A stretch of 64,000 nucleotides of DNA from Viola odorata (Eukaryota > Streptophyta > Magnoliopsida > Malpighiales > Violaceae), in assembly GCA_963691705.1 (NCBI GenBank), contig OY829538.1, forward strand, positions 29,408,836-29,472,835. The letters are read 5' to 3'. The translations under genes and the position numbers were made by a program. This document shows positions 39,601 through 50,459 of this stretch, in pieces (position 1 is the first letter of the stretch; each line of letters begins with the position of its first letter). Under the pieces are notes generated by a model. That model saw nothing but the letters and a program-made list of their open reading frames with translations, did no database searches and was not told the origin of the DNA.

Positions 39601-40947
39601 CTCGAGTTACCAACAAAACTCAGTCGAATGCGAACAGAAATAAGGAGAATTGCGGAAGGAAAAAGATGGAGGTTGCAGCGGAGAGAGAGAATAACGAAGA
39701 ATAGAAAACTAATTTAATAACGATATATTTGTAGTTAGATATTCAATCCAAAATAATCAATCAACAATAAACATTCAAATACATCTAGTAAGTAATAATC
39801 CATCATAAAAAATCTGGGATATTCGATCGATACACAAATATCCCAAAGTTAGATCGATGGCAACAAAAACAACAATCCAAAGCTTGGAGACAAAAGGTAT
39901 TTTACTTGCAAGGAATCAAGGAGTCTCCTAGACTAGATTCTTACAAGGTGAGTTTAAGTTGTTTATAGGAAGGAGTACTCTCAACTCTAGCAATAAACAC
40001 TTAGATAAAAACTGACTAAAATGAGAAGAAAGTTCATTATTTATACTAGTAAATAGGAATGGGTCCAATAAAGGTATGGTTGGATGTCGGTACTCGGTAG
40101 ATTCTCGGATGGTTCGTTCCGCTAGTTTCTGGTAAGTATCTCTCCTGAAATCTTCCGGTAGTTGATTGCTCCTAGTAACTCTCCCGAAGGCTTCTAATTA
40201 TTGATGGCTCTCGGTAATATGCTCGTTCCTGGTATCTCTCCTAAAATCTTCCAGTAGTTGATTGCTCCTAGTAAGGTGCACATTCGGCTTTTGGTTTCTG
40301 CTATGATTTTGAATCTCCATTAAGGTTCGCCTCTCGGAATGGGGAGTTTATGTCTTCATCCCTGCCTCAATTTATAGTGCTAGTTTCATAGCCTTGCTAC
40401 GGGTTATTGGTCCTCCTGGTGCCATATCTTGCTCTTCAAGCTTTAAGATAGGCGTGATCGCATCATCTAGTCTTGATAAGATAGTGAGAAAAATTAATTT
40501 GATTTAAACATGATTGACAACCGAGGATCCTACGTCAAGAGTTGTCTTCCCCTAATAAACAATCAATCAATTTAGTAAACCCTTTAACCAACAATGTGCT
40601 CGTTGATTAGGAATCATTTTTAAGCGTACATGAGATGGTTTTGATACACAAGGGAAGTAGGGACTTTAAGCGTACCTGAGTCCTATAGCATTTATATATA
40701 TTAAAGATAAATTCCTTTGCATAAATGATTGAATACTCATGAATCATGACTTATTTAGCTTCTACTAGGATTGTTTCTACTTTTGAACACATATTCAAAC
40801 ACACTTTCTGATTTAATTGCCCTTTTCTTATTTTCATTACTTCTTTTATTCCTCAGTTTTAAACAAAACTCCTCAATTTCACTTAACTGTTACTATTAGT
40901 CATTACAAGCAATTTACAAAATCATATCCATTTTTCCTTATGGATAG
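39601..40947 (-). repeat. CRM-D LTR fragment and Athila-0 LTR fragment, second copy
   Basis: CTCGA at 39601-39605, then the right part of the CRM-D LTR to CGCATCA at 40465. TCTAG and the Athila-0 LTR fragment follow to 40947. No gene is present. Confidence 0.75.
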
Positions 40948-42290
40948 TTCCTGGTAGCTCGTACAATGTTTCCCGTTAGATCTTCTGATAGACAGCCTAA
41001 TCCGGTAACTTGCGTCAAGGCCTTGACGTTGGGTTTCCCGATAGCTCTCCCGAAAGGTTCACGAAAAACCTATCGTTCCTGGCGTTGTTACTCGATTTTA
41101 ATTTTTCATCAAAACGCAAAGTCAGGTGAGGTTAATTCGTGCCCATAGAGCGAAGATGAAAACCATCGCATGAAGGGAACGCGCGCTAGGTCAAGGTACG
41201 CGCATGGCGCATGCGCATAAGTTAATCCTAGCGTTCGTCAACTCAAAAAGAGTCAATCTGTCCAAGACTGACTCCGATCAGGGTTCTAAGGTAAATATAA
41301 GATCATTTGGAGCCTTAGAAAAGGCCTGTCCAAGTTTGAGAGCAAATGGACGAGGCATACGCACAAGGGTAGCAAGCGACTGACTTGTAGCTAAGAGGTG
41401 AATCGCAAGGCCTTTACTTACGATTAGTCTAGGGACATAGAGATAGGTTCATTAGAGAGCGTTGGACCAAGTTTGAGCCAGAACGCACGAGCCAAACTCA
41501 AGTTGACTCGAGAGGAGATTATCACCTCCGCGAAGACTACAAGTCAAAACCGACTTGAGCATGAGTTCGATTTCAAGCTTAGTCAAGATTCAGTCAAGAA
41601 GGAGACTTTGTACAAGTTAGATAGAATAAATAATTAGATGTTTATTTATTTTATTTTATTCATTAAGTTGAATTAGTTATAGTCGAATTAGAATTTATAC
41701 TTAGAATAGTTTTGTAACTCTCGTACTTTTTGCACCTATTTAAAGGTTGTGCTTAATCAATGAAAGAGAGAGAAGATCCAAATAGATCTTATTCAAAGCA
41801 TATCGATTATTTTGCAAGGTGTTGCCTTGTGGAGCTTTTTAGCTCGTTACTATTCGTAGACTCGAATAGGAGGTTCGTGGATTCGGACGAGAATCGTGGA
41901 CTCGATTCTAACTAAGGGGATTGTGGACTTAATCTCAGGAGGTGGTGACTTGGTGAGTGGACTCTTTCAAGTATTATCCTTGTGTGTGAACCTCGCTTAG
42001 GTGATCGGCGGAACAAAGGTGAACTCCGGCTTTCCTTACTTGATCAAGGTGGTTCGAGATTTTCTAGGTGATCGGCGTGACTAGGTTGGTGGATTCCTTC
42101 CTATGGTTCTTCAGAGAAGAGCAAGAAAAGTGGACTTTTGTCGAAACCCTACTCAAATTATTCAAAAAAGGTGTTGATTAGGTCGGTGGATTCCTTCATA
42201 AGCATTGTAAGGTGGGATCTTACGTTATTATTCCGCGTGTCCAAACCTAACAAGAACTAGATTGTCATTCTGCGCATCTCAGGCAACTAG
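40948..42290 (+). other. LTR-like non-coding stretch of unknown family
   Basis: The first 150 bases resemble a degenerate part of the CRM-D LTR (GTTCCTGGTAG, CTCTCCCGAAAGG). Further on are a TATA-like CTATTTAAAGG near 41738 and AATCAATGAAAGAGAGA just after, typical of a plus-strand LTR promoter and R region. Two short direct repeats are visible (AGGTGATCGGCG near 41999 and 42068; GGTGGATTCCTTC near 42090 and 42195). It may be the CRM-B 5' LTR, but I find neither clear LTR ends nor a primer site. Confidence 0.45.
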
Positions 42291-44480
42291 GATCGTATCA
42301 ACAGGAACCTCGAATAGATGACAACTTGAATAGCATCAAGGTGCAAATTCCTACATTTGAAGGTACAGCCGATCCGTCTAAGTACCTTGATTGAGCTTAA
42401 ATTGTAGACATTTTTACTATCTATTTTCATGTAATTTAAATGGTGATTCTAGTAACTAGAGATGAATTTCACTACATGTGCAGAAAATAGATATCAAGAG
42501 GAAGTAAGCGAAGAGGGGAGAATAAGGAGCAAAATTTAGGCAGAATGGAGCAGACACCTTTCTTAGCAGCATTAGGCTTGGGCTTGGGCTTGAGCCATTT
42601 GGCTGAAGATGCTTGTTTGCACTATTGCTTCTAGAAGGCACGGCTGGACACAACTTTGAATTTCAATTCAAATCATGGAATCAAATTTTGAGGGATTTAT
42701 TATTTGATTTGATTTAATTTGGTTAGTTATTTAGAATTTAAATTTAGATTCAAATTACAATTTTTAAAACTAGGATTTGCTAGAGGATTTTAAGGGAGAA
42801 AGAACACTATAATTACTCTCCCTTACCTTCCCTAGAGAGACATCTCTTCCTCCAGTTCAATTTTATTTCGTTCAATTGCTTTTCTTTATATTTAAATAGC
42901 TTCACCGTTTTCTCTATTTTCCTTATCTTTCTCTAACTAATCTTTCTTGTTCTTAGTAGAGACGTTTAAAGCATGAGTATGAGATTGCATGATACCTAAT
43001 TGATTTTATTAATTTTTAAATCTGCATTTAACTAATCTCGTTATAATCTTAACGTGTTTTCTGATTGATTTTAGATCTAGCTAATCTAGAGTTGAATAGA
43101 TAATGCAACAGTCATTCTTCTTGGTTGTGGATTATTGACCAAGAGGATCGAAGTAGACACCTACGCGCTAGCAAAATATTTGCGAAATGGTAGGCGGAAA
43201 GGTTAATCAGATCCAGTCCCGATTGACGCCCAAGGATACTAATCTGGAGTTGTCTTCCCCTGATTGTTCATCAGCCAATTCATAAACCCTTTAACCAGCA
43301 AGGTGCTAGTTGGTTAGGCATCATCTCTAAGCGTACCTGAGGTGGTGTTGATACAGGAGGGAAGTAGGGGTCATAAGCGTGCCTTGATCCTTTAGCAACT
43401 CTGCAGCTTAAAGATGAACACCCATGCGTCCAGGATTGCAACTCATATCTCATCGCTTGCTAAGCCTCTACTAGGAATTTCTCTCATATTTGATATTTTC
43501 TTCTTGATCCATGTCTTGAATAAGAATCTCATTCTTGGCCAAGACAGTTATCTCTTTTATTTATTTTCCTATTTTTTTTAGCTTTAGATAAAAACCAATC
43601 ACCTAAGTGTTTAATTCTGGTCTTTTATCTTGTTTTAAGTCTACTCATTCTCTGTGGATCGAACCTCTTACCACTATTTGCAATCTTTTATAGGTATTGA
43701 TAAGTTGTATTTATTTTTGATGGATTCGACACCCATCATACCTCAAATGGGAAGGAAAGATATGTCATCAATATTCTGAAAGCAAAAAGGTGAAGCAAGT
43801 GGCTATGGAGTTTGATGGGTATGCCGTTAACTGGTGGGATAGAGTATGTAAAGAGAGGGGAGATATAAGTGCCATCCGTACTTGGGAGGAGATGAAGCAT
43901 ATAAAGAGAGAGCGGTTTGTTCCCTCCACTTACAAACGGGACTTGCAGAACCAACTGCAAGGACTCAAATAAGGGACAAAAAATGTCGGAGACTACTACA
44001 ATGAGATGGAATCCCTCCTCACCAAGACCGATACCTATGAGGATGAAGAAGTAACTATGGCACGGTTCCTTAACGGCCTCAATGAGAAGTTGAAGTTCAA
44101 ACTAGAATTGAAGGAGTTTGAGAGCCTTCAATCCATGCTTCACTATGCATTAAAGTTCGAGGTGCATGAGACCGCCAAACAAAAGCCGTACACCCATAAC
44201 CCTCCCCAAACCTACAAGCCCTATCCGAAAGACCAAGCCTACCAAAGAGACTCCAAACACCTACCAACACCCAAACCCGAAACCTCCACATAAAAACCCT
44301 ACATACCGTACCCCAGAAAGAACTCCACCAGTCCCACACCAAAACCCCGTTAGCACCCCAAATCCAAACCTTCCACCCCGGAAGTATTCTGCCAACATCG
44401 AATGCTTTAAGTGGGTGAGGGCACATCTCCTTCGAATGTCCCAATCGCTGAGTGATAGTCATCCGCGAAGGATTCTATAG
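42291..44480 (+). pseudogene. CRM-B gag, split by a solo LTR
   Basis: Before the solo LTR the frame reads DDNLNSIKVQIPTFEGTADP up to TACCT. After it, from 43739, it continues with KWEGK, VAMEFDGYAVNWWDRV, TWEEMKHIKRERFVPSTYKR and DLQNQLQGLK. An in-frame stop follows, then DYYNEMESLLTKTDTYEDEE and MARFLNGLNEKLKFKLEL. A Pro/Tyr-rich linker and a damaged knuckle (ECFKWVRAH, frameshifted) follow. The two halves join precisely across the 5-bp duplication, so the LTR inserted when gag was still colinear. Confidence 0.85.
42388..43738 (+). repeat. Solo LTR of an Athila-type element in CRM-B gag, TSD TACCT
   Basis: 1351 bp, TGATTGAG to ACCCATCA, flanked by TACCT (42383-42387 and 43739-43743). The right end (TCTCTGTGGATCGAACC, TTTATTTTTGATGGATTCGA) is an Athila U5, so it reads plus. 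TATA-like TTATATTTAAATAG lies near 42887. There is no internal sequence. It is homologous to the Athila-0 LTR fragment at 7038-7600. Confidence 0.88.
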
Positions 44481-45250
44481 TTCCGAAAGTGAACCCGATA
44501 GCTAAGAGGGAGAGAAGGAAGCAAGAGAGGAAGAATCCGATAGTAGTGAAGAGGAGCTTATTCGCGCAACGGCTATGACCTTGGTAGTGAAAAGAAGTAT
44601 GAATGTGCAAGCCAAGAATGAAGCCGGATGCGACGAGCAGAGAGAGAACCTCTTCCACTAAAGGTTTGAGATTAACGGGAAGAATGCATCCGTTATTGTG
44701 GATAACAGAAGTGTCGTAGATGCTGTCAGCCACCTTTTAGTCCACAAGATTAATCTGCCCACTTCGCCCCATCCGAAGCCTTATTCCTTACATTGGTTTA
44801 ATGATGACGACAAGGTAAGGGTCAAGGAATAACTCTTGATTACTTTCAAGATGGGCAGATACGAAGACGAAAAGTTGTGTGATATGGTCCCGATGGATGC
44901 AAGTCACCTACTGTTAGGCCTACCATGGCAGTTTGATCATCATGTGATGCATGACGGCCGCACCAATCGGATACATTTCACTCACCATGGTAAAATGTAC
45001 AACATTCCACCTCTTTCTCCTGCACAAGTCCGAGAGGACCAAAAACAAATGGAAAAAGCAAGTGCAGAGTTCCATTTGTTGAGAAAAATGAGAGAGGGGA
45101 GTGGAGTAAAAAATGTGAGAAAAGAGTTGAGTACACGCCATGAAAAGAGCAAGCATGGCAAGTCGAGTGGGAGTGACTGAGAGAAGAAGGTAAGCATACC
45201 GGAAAACACACACCATGACAAAAGTAAGCATGGTAGATAGTGTGAGCCTA
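44481..45250 (+). pseudogene. CRM-B protease
   Basis: A Glu-rich linker leads to VDNRSVVDAVSHLLVHKI, where the catalytic DNG has become DNR, then HPKPYSLHWFNDDDKVRVKE and a stop. Next come MGRYEDEKLCDMVPMDASHL, LLGLPWQFDHHVMHDGRTNR and PLSPAQVREDQKQMEK. A Lys/Ser-rich tail ends at 45178. The domain is inactive by motif loss and stops. Confidence 0.82.
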
Positions 45251-45255
45251 AACAC

Positions 45256-46290
45256 TTGAGTGTATTTGCGAGGGGTAAGGATGTGAGACATGCACTGTTT
45301 ACTAACAAGGTCTATTTTGTACTCCGGTATAAGGCACACTGTCTCTCGGTTACCGATAACCCCCATTCTTCCCTACCAAGTCTGATTGTTTATTTTTTGC
45401 AGGAATATGATGATGTTTTTCTGGAAGAAATGTCGGCATGCTACCCTCCCCTCCGAGGCATTGTGCATAAGATAAACTTGACTCCTGACGTGACCCTTCC
45501 CAACTGGCCAACCTACTAGTGTAATCGCGAAGAGACCAAGAAGCTTCAAAAGCAAGTTGAAGAATTGATGAGTAAGGGATTCATCCGAGAAAGCATGTCC
45601 CCTTGCATTGTATCGGTCTTACTCGTACCCAAGAAAGATGGCTCCTAGTGGATGTGTGTTTACTATCGGGCTATCAACAAGGTACTGGCACCCGATACCC
45701 CGCCTAGAAGATACGCTTGATGAGCTAAGCGGTAGCCGTGTGTACTCTAAGATTGATCTCATGAGCGGCTACCACCAAATCTGAATGCTTGAAGGAGACG
45801 AATGGAAGACCGCCTTCAAAATGAAATACGACTTGCATGAATGGTTGGTAATGCCATTTGGTCTTTCCAATGCCCCGAGTACATTTATGCGGTTGATGAA
45901 CTATGTGCTAAGGGACTTTATCTGAAAATATATTATTGTATATTTTGAAAATATACTTGTGTATAGTCCTTCTCTAGATGTACATATTTTCCATTTGAGA
46001 CGAATTCTTGACACTTTGTGCACACAAGTTATATGCTAAACTTATTAAGTGTGAATTTTGCTTGGACCGCATTCATTTTCTTGGTTTTGTAGTGAGCACC
46101 GATGGAGTGCAAGTCGACGATGAGAAAGTGAAAGCCATTCAAGAATGGCCTAACCCCAGGAACACTAGTGAGGTGCAATCCTTCCATGGGTTGGCAAAGT
46201 TCTATCGTCGGTTTGCTCCTAACTTCTCCACCATCGCCGCACCACTAAATGAACTTACCAAGAAGAATATGACGTTTGAGTGGAGGGACT
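45256..46290 (+). pseudogene. CRM-B reverse transcriptase
   Basis: The linker FARGKDVRHALFTNKVYFVL leads to [28 protein letters not shown]-stop, SKIDLMSGYHQI (followed by a stop), [19 protein letters not shown]. The catalytic loop reads YFENILV where YFDD is expected. After a frame change at about 46000 the sequence KLIKCEFCLDRIHFLGFVVS continues to PLNELTKKNMTFEWRD. Several stops and a short deletion near 45680 disable it. Confidence 0.82.
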
Positions 46291-47069
46291 GACAAAGGCC
46301 TTCCGAGAATTGAAGGAAAGACTCATGAGCGCACCAGTACTATCCCTACCCACCTTCACCAAAGCTTTTGAATTGGAATGTGATGCGAGTGGTATCGGTA
46401 TCGACGCCGTGTTAACACAAGAAGGCCGACCGATTGCTTATTTCAGCGAGAAGTTAAGTGACGCCCAACTCAACTACTCCATGTATGATAGGGAGTTGAA
46501 TACCTTGGTAAGGTCTCTCATGGTTTGGGAGCACTACCTTCTACCGGCTCAATTCATCATCCACACCGATCACTTGTCTTTGAAGTTCCTTCAAGGGCAA
46601 GCTAAGCTGAACAAACGGCATGCCAAGTGGATGGAGCTCATAGAGGCTTTTCCGTACACAATCAAGTACAAGAAAGGCAAGGAGAATGTTGTCGCCGATG
46701 CCCTATCCCGACGGTATGCTCTCTTGAACTCCCTCGATGCCCAAATTTTTAGTTTTTCTCATTTGATTCACTTGTATGAAAAAGATGAGGATTTTTGTGA
46801 TATATATGCTGCTTGTGCTCCTAAAACTCACCTTCATTTCTTTCGTAGTGACGGATTTTTATTTAAATACGATAGACTATGTGTTCCTCGTTCGAGACTA
46901 CGAGAAGTTCTCATTTTGGAAGCTCATTGTGGAGGTTTTCATGCACATTTTGATATTGTTAAGACGTTGCATGCATTAAAATCTCATTTCTTTTGGCCTC
47001 GCATGAAGCATGATGTTGTAAAAGTTGTGAACTGGTGCATTGTGTGTAAACAAGCCAAGTCTAAGTCCA
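46280..47069 (+). pseudogene. CRM-B RNase H and integrase zinc finger
   Basis: The longest open stretch of CRM-B. RNase H shows ELECDASGIGIDAVLTQEGR, YDRELNTLVRSLMVWEHYLL, HTDHLSLKFLQGQAKLNKRH and VVADALSRRY. The integrase zinc finger follows, with EAHCGGFHAHFDIVKTLHAL and CIVCKQAKSKS. The frame then runs into the Athila-C LTR, so core and C-terminal domains are missing. RNase H catalytic Asp/Glu positions look intact. Confidence 0.85.
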
Positions 47070-47136
47070 TGTATAAAGGGTAAGACAGGGTCGAACCATA
47101 GAGATTGAAGGATAAAAAGCTCACTAAAATATATAT

Positions 47137-48285
47137 TGATGCGTTCCTTATAGGCTAGAACGCTTTCCTTAGATCGTTGTCCGACGACGTGGCTTTCAAT
47201 GCAGAAAATAACTAGAAGAAGACACGTGAATCTCCAAGTCGCAATGCTTGGCACTCCACGCAGAATCCCTTGAGGATCTTGCGTCAAACCTTTGAATCTC
47301 CAAATCGCAATGCTTGGCAATCCAAAGAACGGATGACTCAATGAAAGGTGCTTTCAAGTTTTACTTGACAAGCTAATCGAATGCACGAAACTCAATTAGT
47401 TGCAAGGTTCATCAAGAACAAGTGGATAAAGATCCAAAGAAATATGCTTTCAATAATCAATAATCAAAGTCTGCTGAAAATAACATGGGTGGCTCCTTTT
47501 TAAGGAAGCGCAAAACCCTAATTCCAAAAATGGAAACTAGTTTAGTTTCTAAATAATGACTTAAACGAAATTGGCAACAAGCCACCCTTCCAAATAAGTT
47601 CTGAAACCCTAAAATAATATAAATAAAGTCTACTAAATAGGATAGAAGTGCAGGCGCCACCGTTTAGGTCAAAAGGCCCAAGTGGTTTTGCTTGCGGGTC
47701 CGCCGAATCACGTTTTAAGGAAACAAGGCGTTTTCCTTATTCCCTCGAGCGTTCCCACTGAAACTTCGAGGGAAACTTCCTAACACATATATGAAGTTCT
47801 GGGCTGAATATTGTGCGATCAAATATGCTCCAATCTTCAAAAGGCTCGGCAGTGGCTTTCGCTGTCCAATGCGGGCTTGTGATTTGGGCCTGTCCCAAAT
47901 CCTTCAGGCGTTTCTCCTGATTTTTGGCCTGGACTCCTCTCTTGTATTATAAATGAACATGGCCTGGTCAAAAATAGGAAAAGGGTGCTGGTGGACCTAA
48001 AGGTCCGAAGTGGCCAAGTGTGGCCCATCCGCGGCACGGATCAAGGTCACAAGGCGCGGCTGGGACGCGCGCAGGCTGGCTTCCTCCAAGGCTGTCTCTG
48101 CCTTCAGTTCCATGTGAATAAGGCTACTGCGTCTTGTCTGTAGGGCTCGGGCCCTGGCTCGAGTGATCGGGCCCGTGGGCGGCAATGGGAGGCTCGCGGC
48201 TGCATCTTCCAAGGCTCGGGCCTTGGTGCGGGTGGTTGCGCCTGTGGGTGCGTCATTAGGGTTGGCTCCGGTGGGGATCGTATCA
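47137..48285 (-). repeat. CRM-A 3' LTR, containing the pol C-terminal tail
   Basis: 1149 bp, TGATGCG to CGTATCA. The pol frame, after a single TAG at 48317-48315, continues in the same frame through the polypurine tract and about 270 bases of LTR to 47997. That encodes NPSQDGGDDTIPTG and PTGPITRARARALQ. Pol ending inside the LTR is a feature I associate with CRM elements. Confidence 0.88.
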
Positions 48286-48300
48286 TCCCCTCCATCTTGA
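48286..48300 (-). promoter_or_regulatory. CRM-A polypurine tract
   Basis: The minus strand reads TCAAGATGGAGGGGA directly before the LTR start TGATACG. It is purine-rich and in the correct position for plus-strand priming. Confidence 0.75.
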
Positions 48301-48314
48301 GAAGGATTCACCCT

Positions 48315-50459
48315 CTAATCCAGATCAGCAACATCCTCATCACCTGCATCAAACAACCGTAAGTCAGAAATATTAAAGGTTCCATGTATCGAGCCATACT
48401 CACTTGGAAGGTCGAGGTGGTAAGCGTTGTTGTTGATCGTCTCAACAATCTGAAATGGGCCATCTCCTCGTGGGGATAATTTTCCTTTCCTCCTCTCTGG
48501 AAATCTCTCACGTCTTAGGTGTAGCCACACCCAATCGCCAATGTGAAAGGACGCGGTCTTGCGGCCTTCATTGTGCTTGCGCACTAGGCACTCATTAGTG
48601 CGCTCAATGTTTGCCTTAGCCTTCTCATGTATCTGTTTGATGTGTTCTGCCCGTTGCTGTCCATCTAAGTTAGAAACATCACTCAAAGGCAAAGGGGTCA
48701 AATCCATGGGAGTTAGCAGATTAAAGCCATAAACTACTTCAAAAGGTGAACAATTTGTAGTAGAATGGATTGAACGATTATAAGCAAACTCCATGAAAGG
48801 CAAATGATCAGTCCATTTAGAAACATGCTTGGTAACTAAAGAGCGTAAAAGAGACCCTACAGTACGGTTAACTACCTCAGTTTGGCCGTCGGTTTGAGGG
48901 TGACAAGAAGTCGAATACAACAATTTAGTTCCAAGGCGACTCCATAACACTCGCCAAAAATGGCTCAAAAATCTTCCATCACGGTCACTAACAATACTAA
49001 TTGGCATACCATGGAGGCGGACTACCTCTCTAAAGAATATATTAGCAACCTGAGACGCATCATTAGTATTTTTACAAGGCAAAAAGTGCGCCATTTTGGA
49101 AAACCGATCCACAATAACAAATATACCATCCTTACCATCCCAAGACTTAGGTAAACCTACAATGAAGTCCATGGACAGATCAGTCCAAGGTTGGGAAGGT
49201 ACAGACAGCGGCATAAACTCACCATGACTAGCTAACCGAGACTTTGCCCTTTGGCAAACTACACATCTAGCAATCACACGCACAACATCACGTCTCATCT
49301 TAGGCCAATAAAAGTGTGATTTCAGCATGTCATAGGTTTTATTAATGCCAAAGTGGCCCATCAATCCACCACTATGTGATTCATGCACAAGTAATTCACG
49401 CAAAGAACACTTAGGAATGCAAAGGCGCTTGCACCGAAACAGATAGTTATCATGCGTATAAAATTTCACATCAGCCATGGAATCACAAGTCGTATAGATC
49501 TCACCAAAATCCAAATCAGTAGGGTAGAGTGGGATTATTTGAGAAAACCCTAAAAATTTGACACTTACCGAAGAGATCAAGACATACCTCCTAGACAATG
49601 CGTCAGCTACTACATTGTCTTTTCCTTCCTTGTACTTGATGTGATAAGGGAAAGCTTCCAGGAACTCCAGCCACACGGCATGTCTCCTATTCAACTTCCC
49701 TTGTCCCTTTAGGTATTTGAGGCTTAAGTGGTCGGTGTGCACCACAAATTCCCTCGGCATCAAGTAGTGTTGCCAAACCTTGAAAGACCTAACTAGTGCA
49801 TAGAGCTCTTTGTCATACGTTGGATAACGCAATTGAGCATCCTTGAGCTTCTCCCTAAAGAAGGCTATTGGCTTCTTCTCTTGCATCAAAACAGCACCTA
49901 TACCGATTCCACTCGCGTCGCACTCCAACTCAAACGGTTTGTCAAAGTCGGGAAGGGCTAACACGGGTGCGTTGGACAACTTGTCCTTCAACGCTTGGAA
50001 TGCGGCCTCTTGAGGTTCCTCCCACCTAAAATCAACATGTTTCTTGGTTAGGTCATTAAGTGGGGCAGCAAGAGTACTAAAATCACGAATGAAACGTCGA
50101 TAAAAGGAAGCTAAGCCGTGAAAGGAGCGGATGTCGCTTGCTGTTTTTGGCGTAGGCCACTCCTTGATCGCTTGCACCTTCGCTTCATCCACCTTCACAC
50201 CGTCCTTGCCCACTAGAAATCCTAAAAACTCAACCTGTTCTAAAGCAAAAGAGCACTTGGAGAGTTTAGCATAAAGCTTCTCTTCACGCAAGGTTAGAAA
50301 AATTTCCTTAAGGTATGAAACATGATCATGCAAAGACTTGCTGTAAACTAAGATGTCATCAAAGTACACAACAACAAATTTCCCAATGAAACGCCTAAGA
50401 ACATGGTTCATAAGTCGCATGAAAGTACTTGGGGCATTAGTCAGTCCAAACGGCATCAC
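48315..50459 (-). CDS. CRM-A pol: RT C-terminal half, RNase H and integrase, 714 open codons
   Basis: The longest uninterrupted pol frame in the window after the Tat Gag frames. Residues 1-130 are the RT palm and thumb ([15 protein letters not shown], catalytic YFDD at 32-35, KLSKCSFALEQVEFLGF). RNase H begins near 175 (ELECDASG at 178-184) and has TYDKELYALVRSFKVW, HTDHLSLKYLKGQ and VADALSRR. The integrase zinc finger is HESHSGGLMGHFGINKTYDM ... CVVCQRAKS. The core has the DDE residues in DLSMDFIVGLPKSW, IVSDRDGRFLSHF and TDGQTEVVNR. The C-terminus ends DLRLFDAGDEDVADLD, then TAG. The RT N-terminal half and protease are deleted, so it cannot make active RT. It is not known to be expressed. 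Confidence 0.9.
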   Translation of the reverse strand: MMPFGLTNAPSTFMRLMNHVLRRFIGKFVVVYFDDILVYSKSLHDHVSYLKEIFLTLREEKLYAKLSKCSFALEQVEFLGFLVGKDGVKVDEAKVQAIKEWPTPKTASDIRSFHGLASFYRRFIRDFSTLAAPLNDLTKKHVDFRWEEPQEAAFQALKDKLSNAPVLALPDFDKPFELECDASGIGIGAVLMQEKKPIAFFREKLKDAQLRYPTYDKELYALVRSFKVWQHYLMPREFVVHTDHLSLKYLKGQGKLNRRHAVWLEFLEAFPYHIKYKEGKDNVVADALSRRYVLISSVSVKFLGFSQIIPLYPTDLDFGEIYTTCDSMADVKFYTHDNYLFRCKRLCIPKCSLRELLVHESHSGGLMGHFGINKTYDMLKSHFYWPKMRRDVVRVIARCVVCQRAKSRLASHGEFMPLSVPSQPWTDLSMDFIVGLPKSWDGKDGIFVIVDRFSKMAHFLPCKNTNDASQVANIFFREVVRLHGMPISIVSDRDGRFLSHFWRVLWSRLGTKLLYSTSCHPQTDGQTEVVNRTVGSLLRSLVTKHVSKWTDHLPFMEFAYNRSIHSTTNCSPFEVVYGFNLLTPMDLTPLPLSDVSNLDGQQRAEHIKQIHEKAKANIERTNECLVRKHNEGRKTASFHIGDWVWLHLRRERFPERRKGKLSPRGDGPFQIVETINNNAYHLDLPSEYGSIHGTFNISDLRLFDAGDEDVADLD

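Larger units (their letters stand above)
38413..40947. repeat. Duplicated block homologous to about 4966-7528
   Basis: The whole block repeats the order Athila LTR, CTCGA, CRM-D LTR fragment, Athila-0 LTR fragment, with the same insertion points and only scattered substitutions and small indels (for example 38849-38856 and 38945-38960). Because the nested insertion sites are identical, this is a copy of one locus and not an independent insertion. The left joint is in CRM-E protease. The right joint is at TTATGGA, where copy 1 continues with CAAACC and this copy with TAGTTCC. Confidence 0.85.
42291..47069 (+). mobile_element. CRM-B: decayed CRM-like element, plus strand
   Basis: gag, zinc knuckle, protease, RT, RNase H and integrase zinc finger occur in order, all frame-broken. 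It is closest to CRM-D at 1-7 kb. gag is interrupted by a solo LTR (42388-43738). The 3' end is cut at about 47069, where the Athila-C LTR begins in place of the integrase core. Confidence 0.85.

Noticed and set aside
42456..42653. A 65-codon minus-strand frame in the Athila solo LTR
   Set aside because: No family match, and it lies opposite LTR sequence homologous to other non-coding LTRs.
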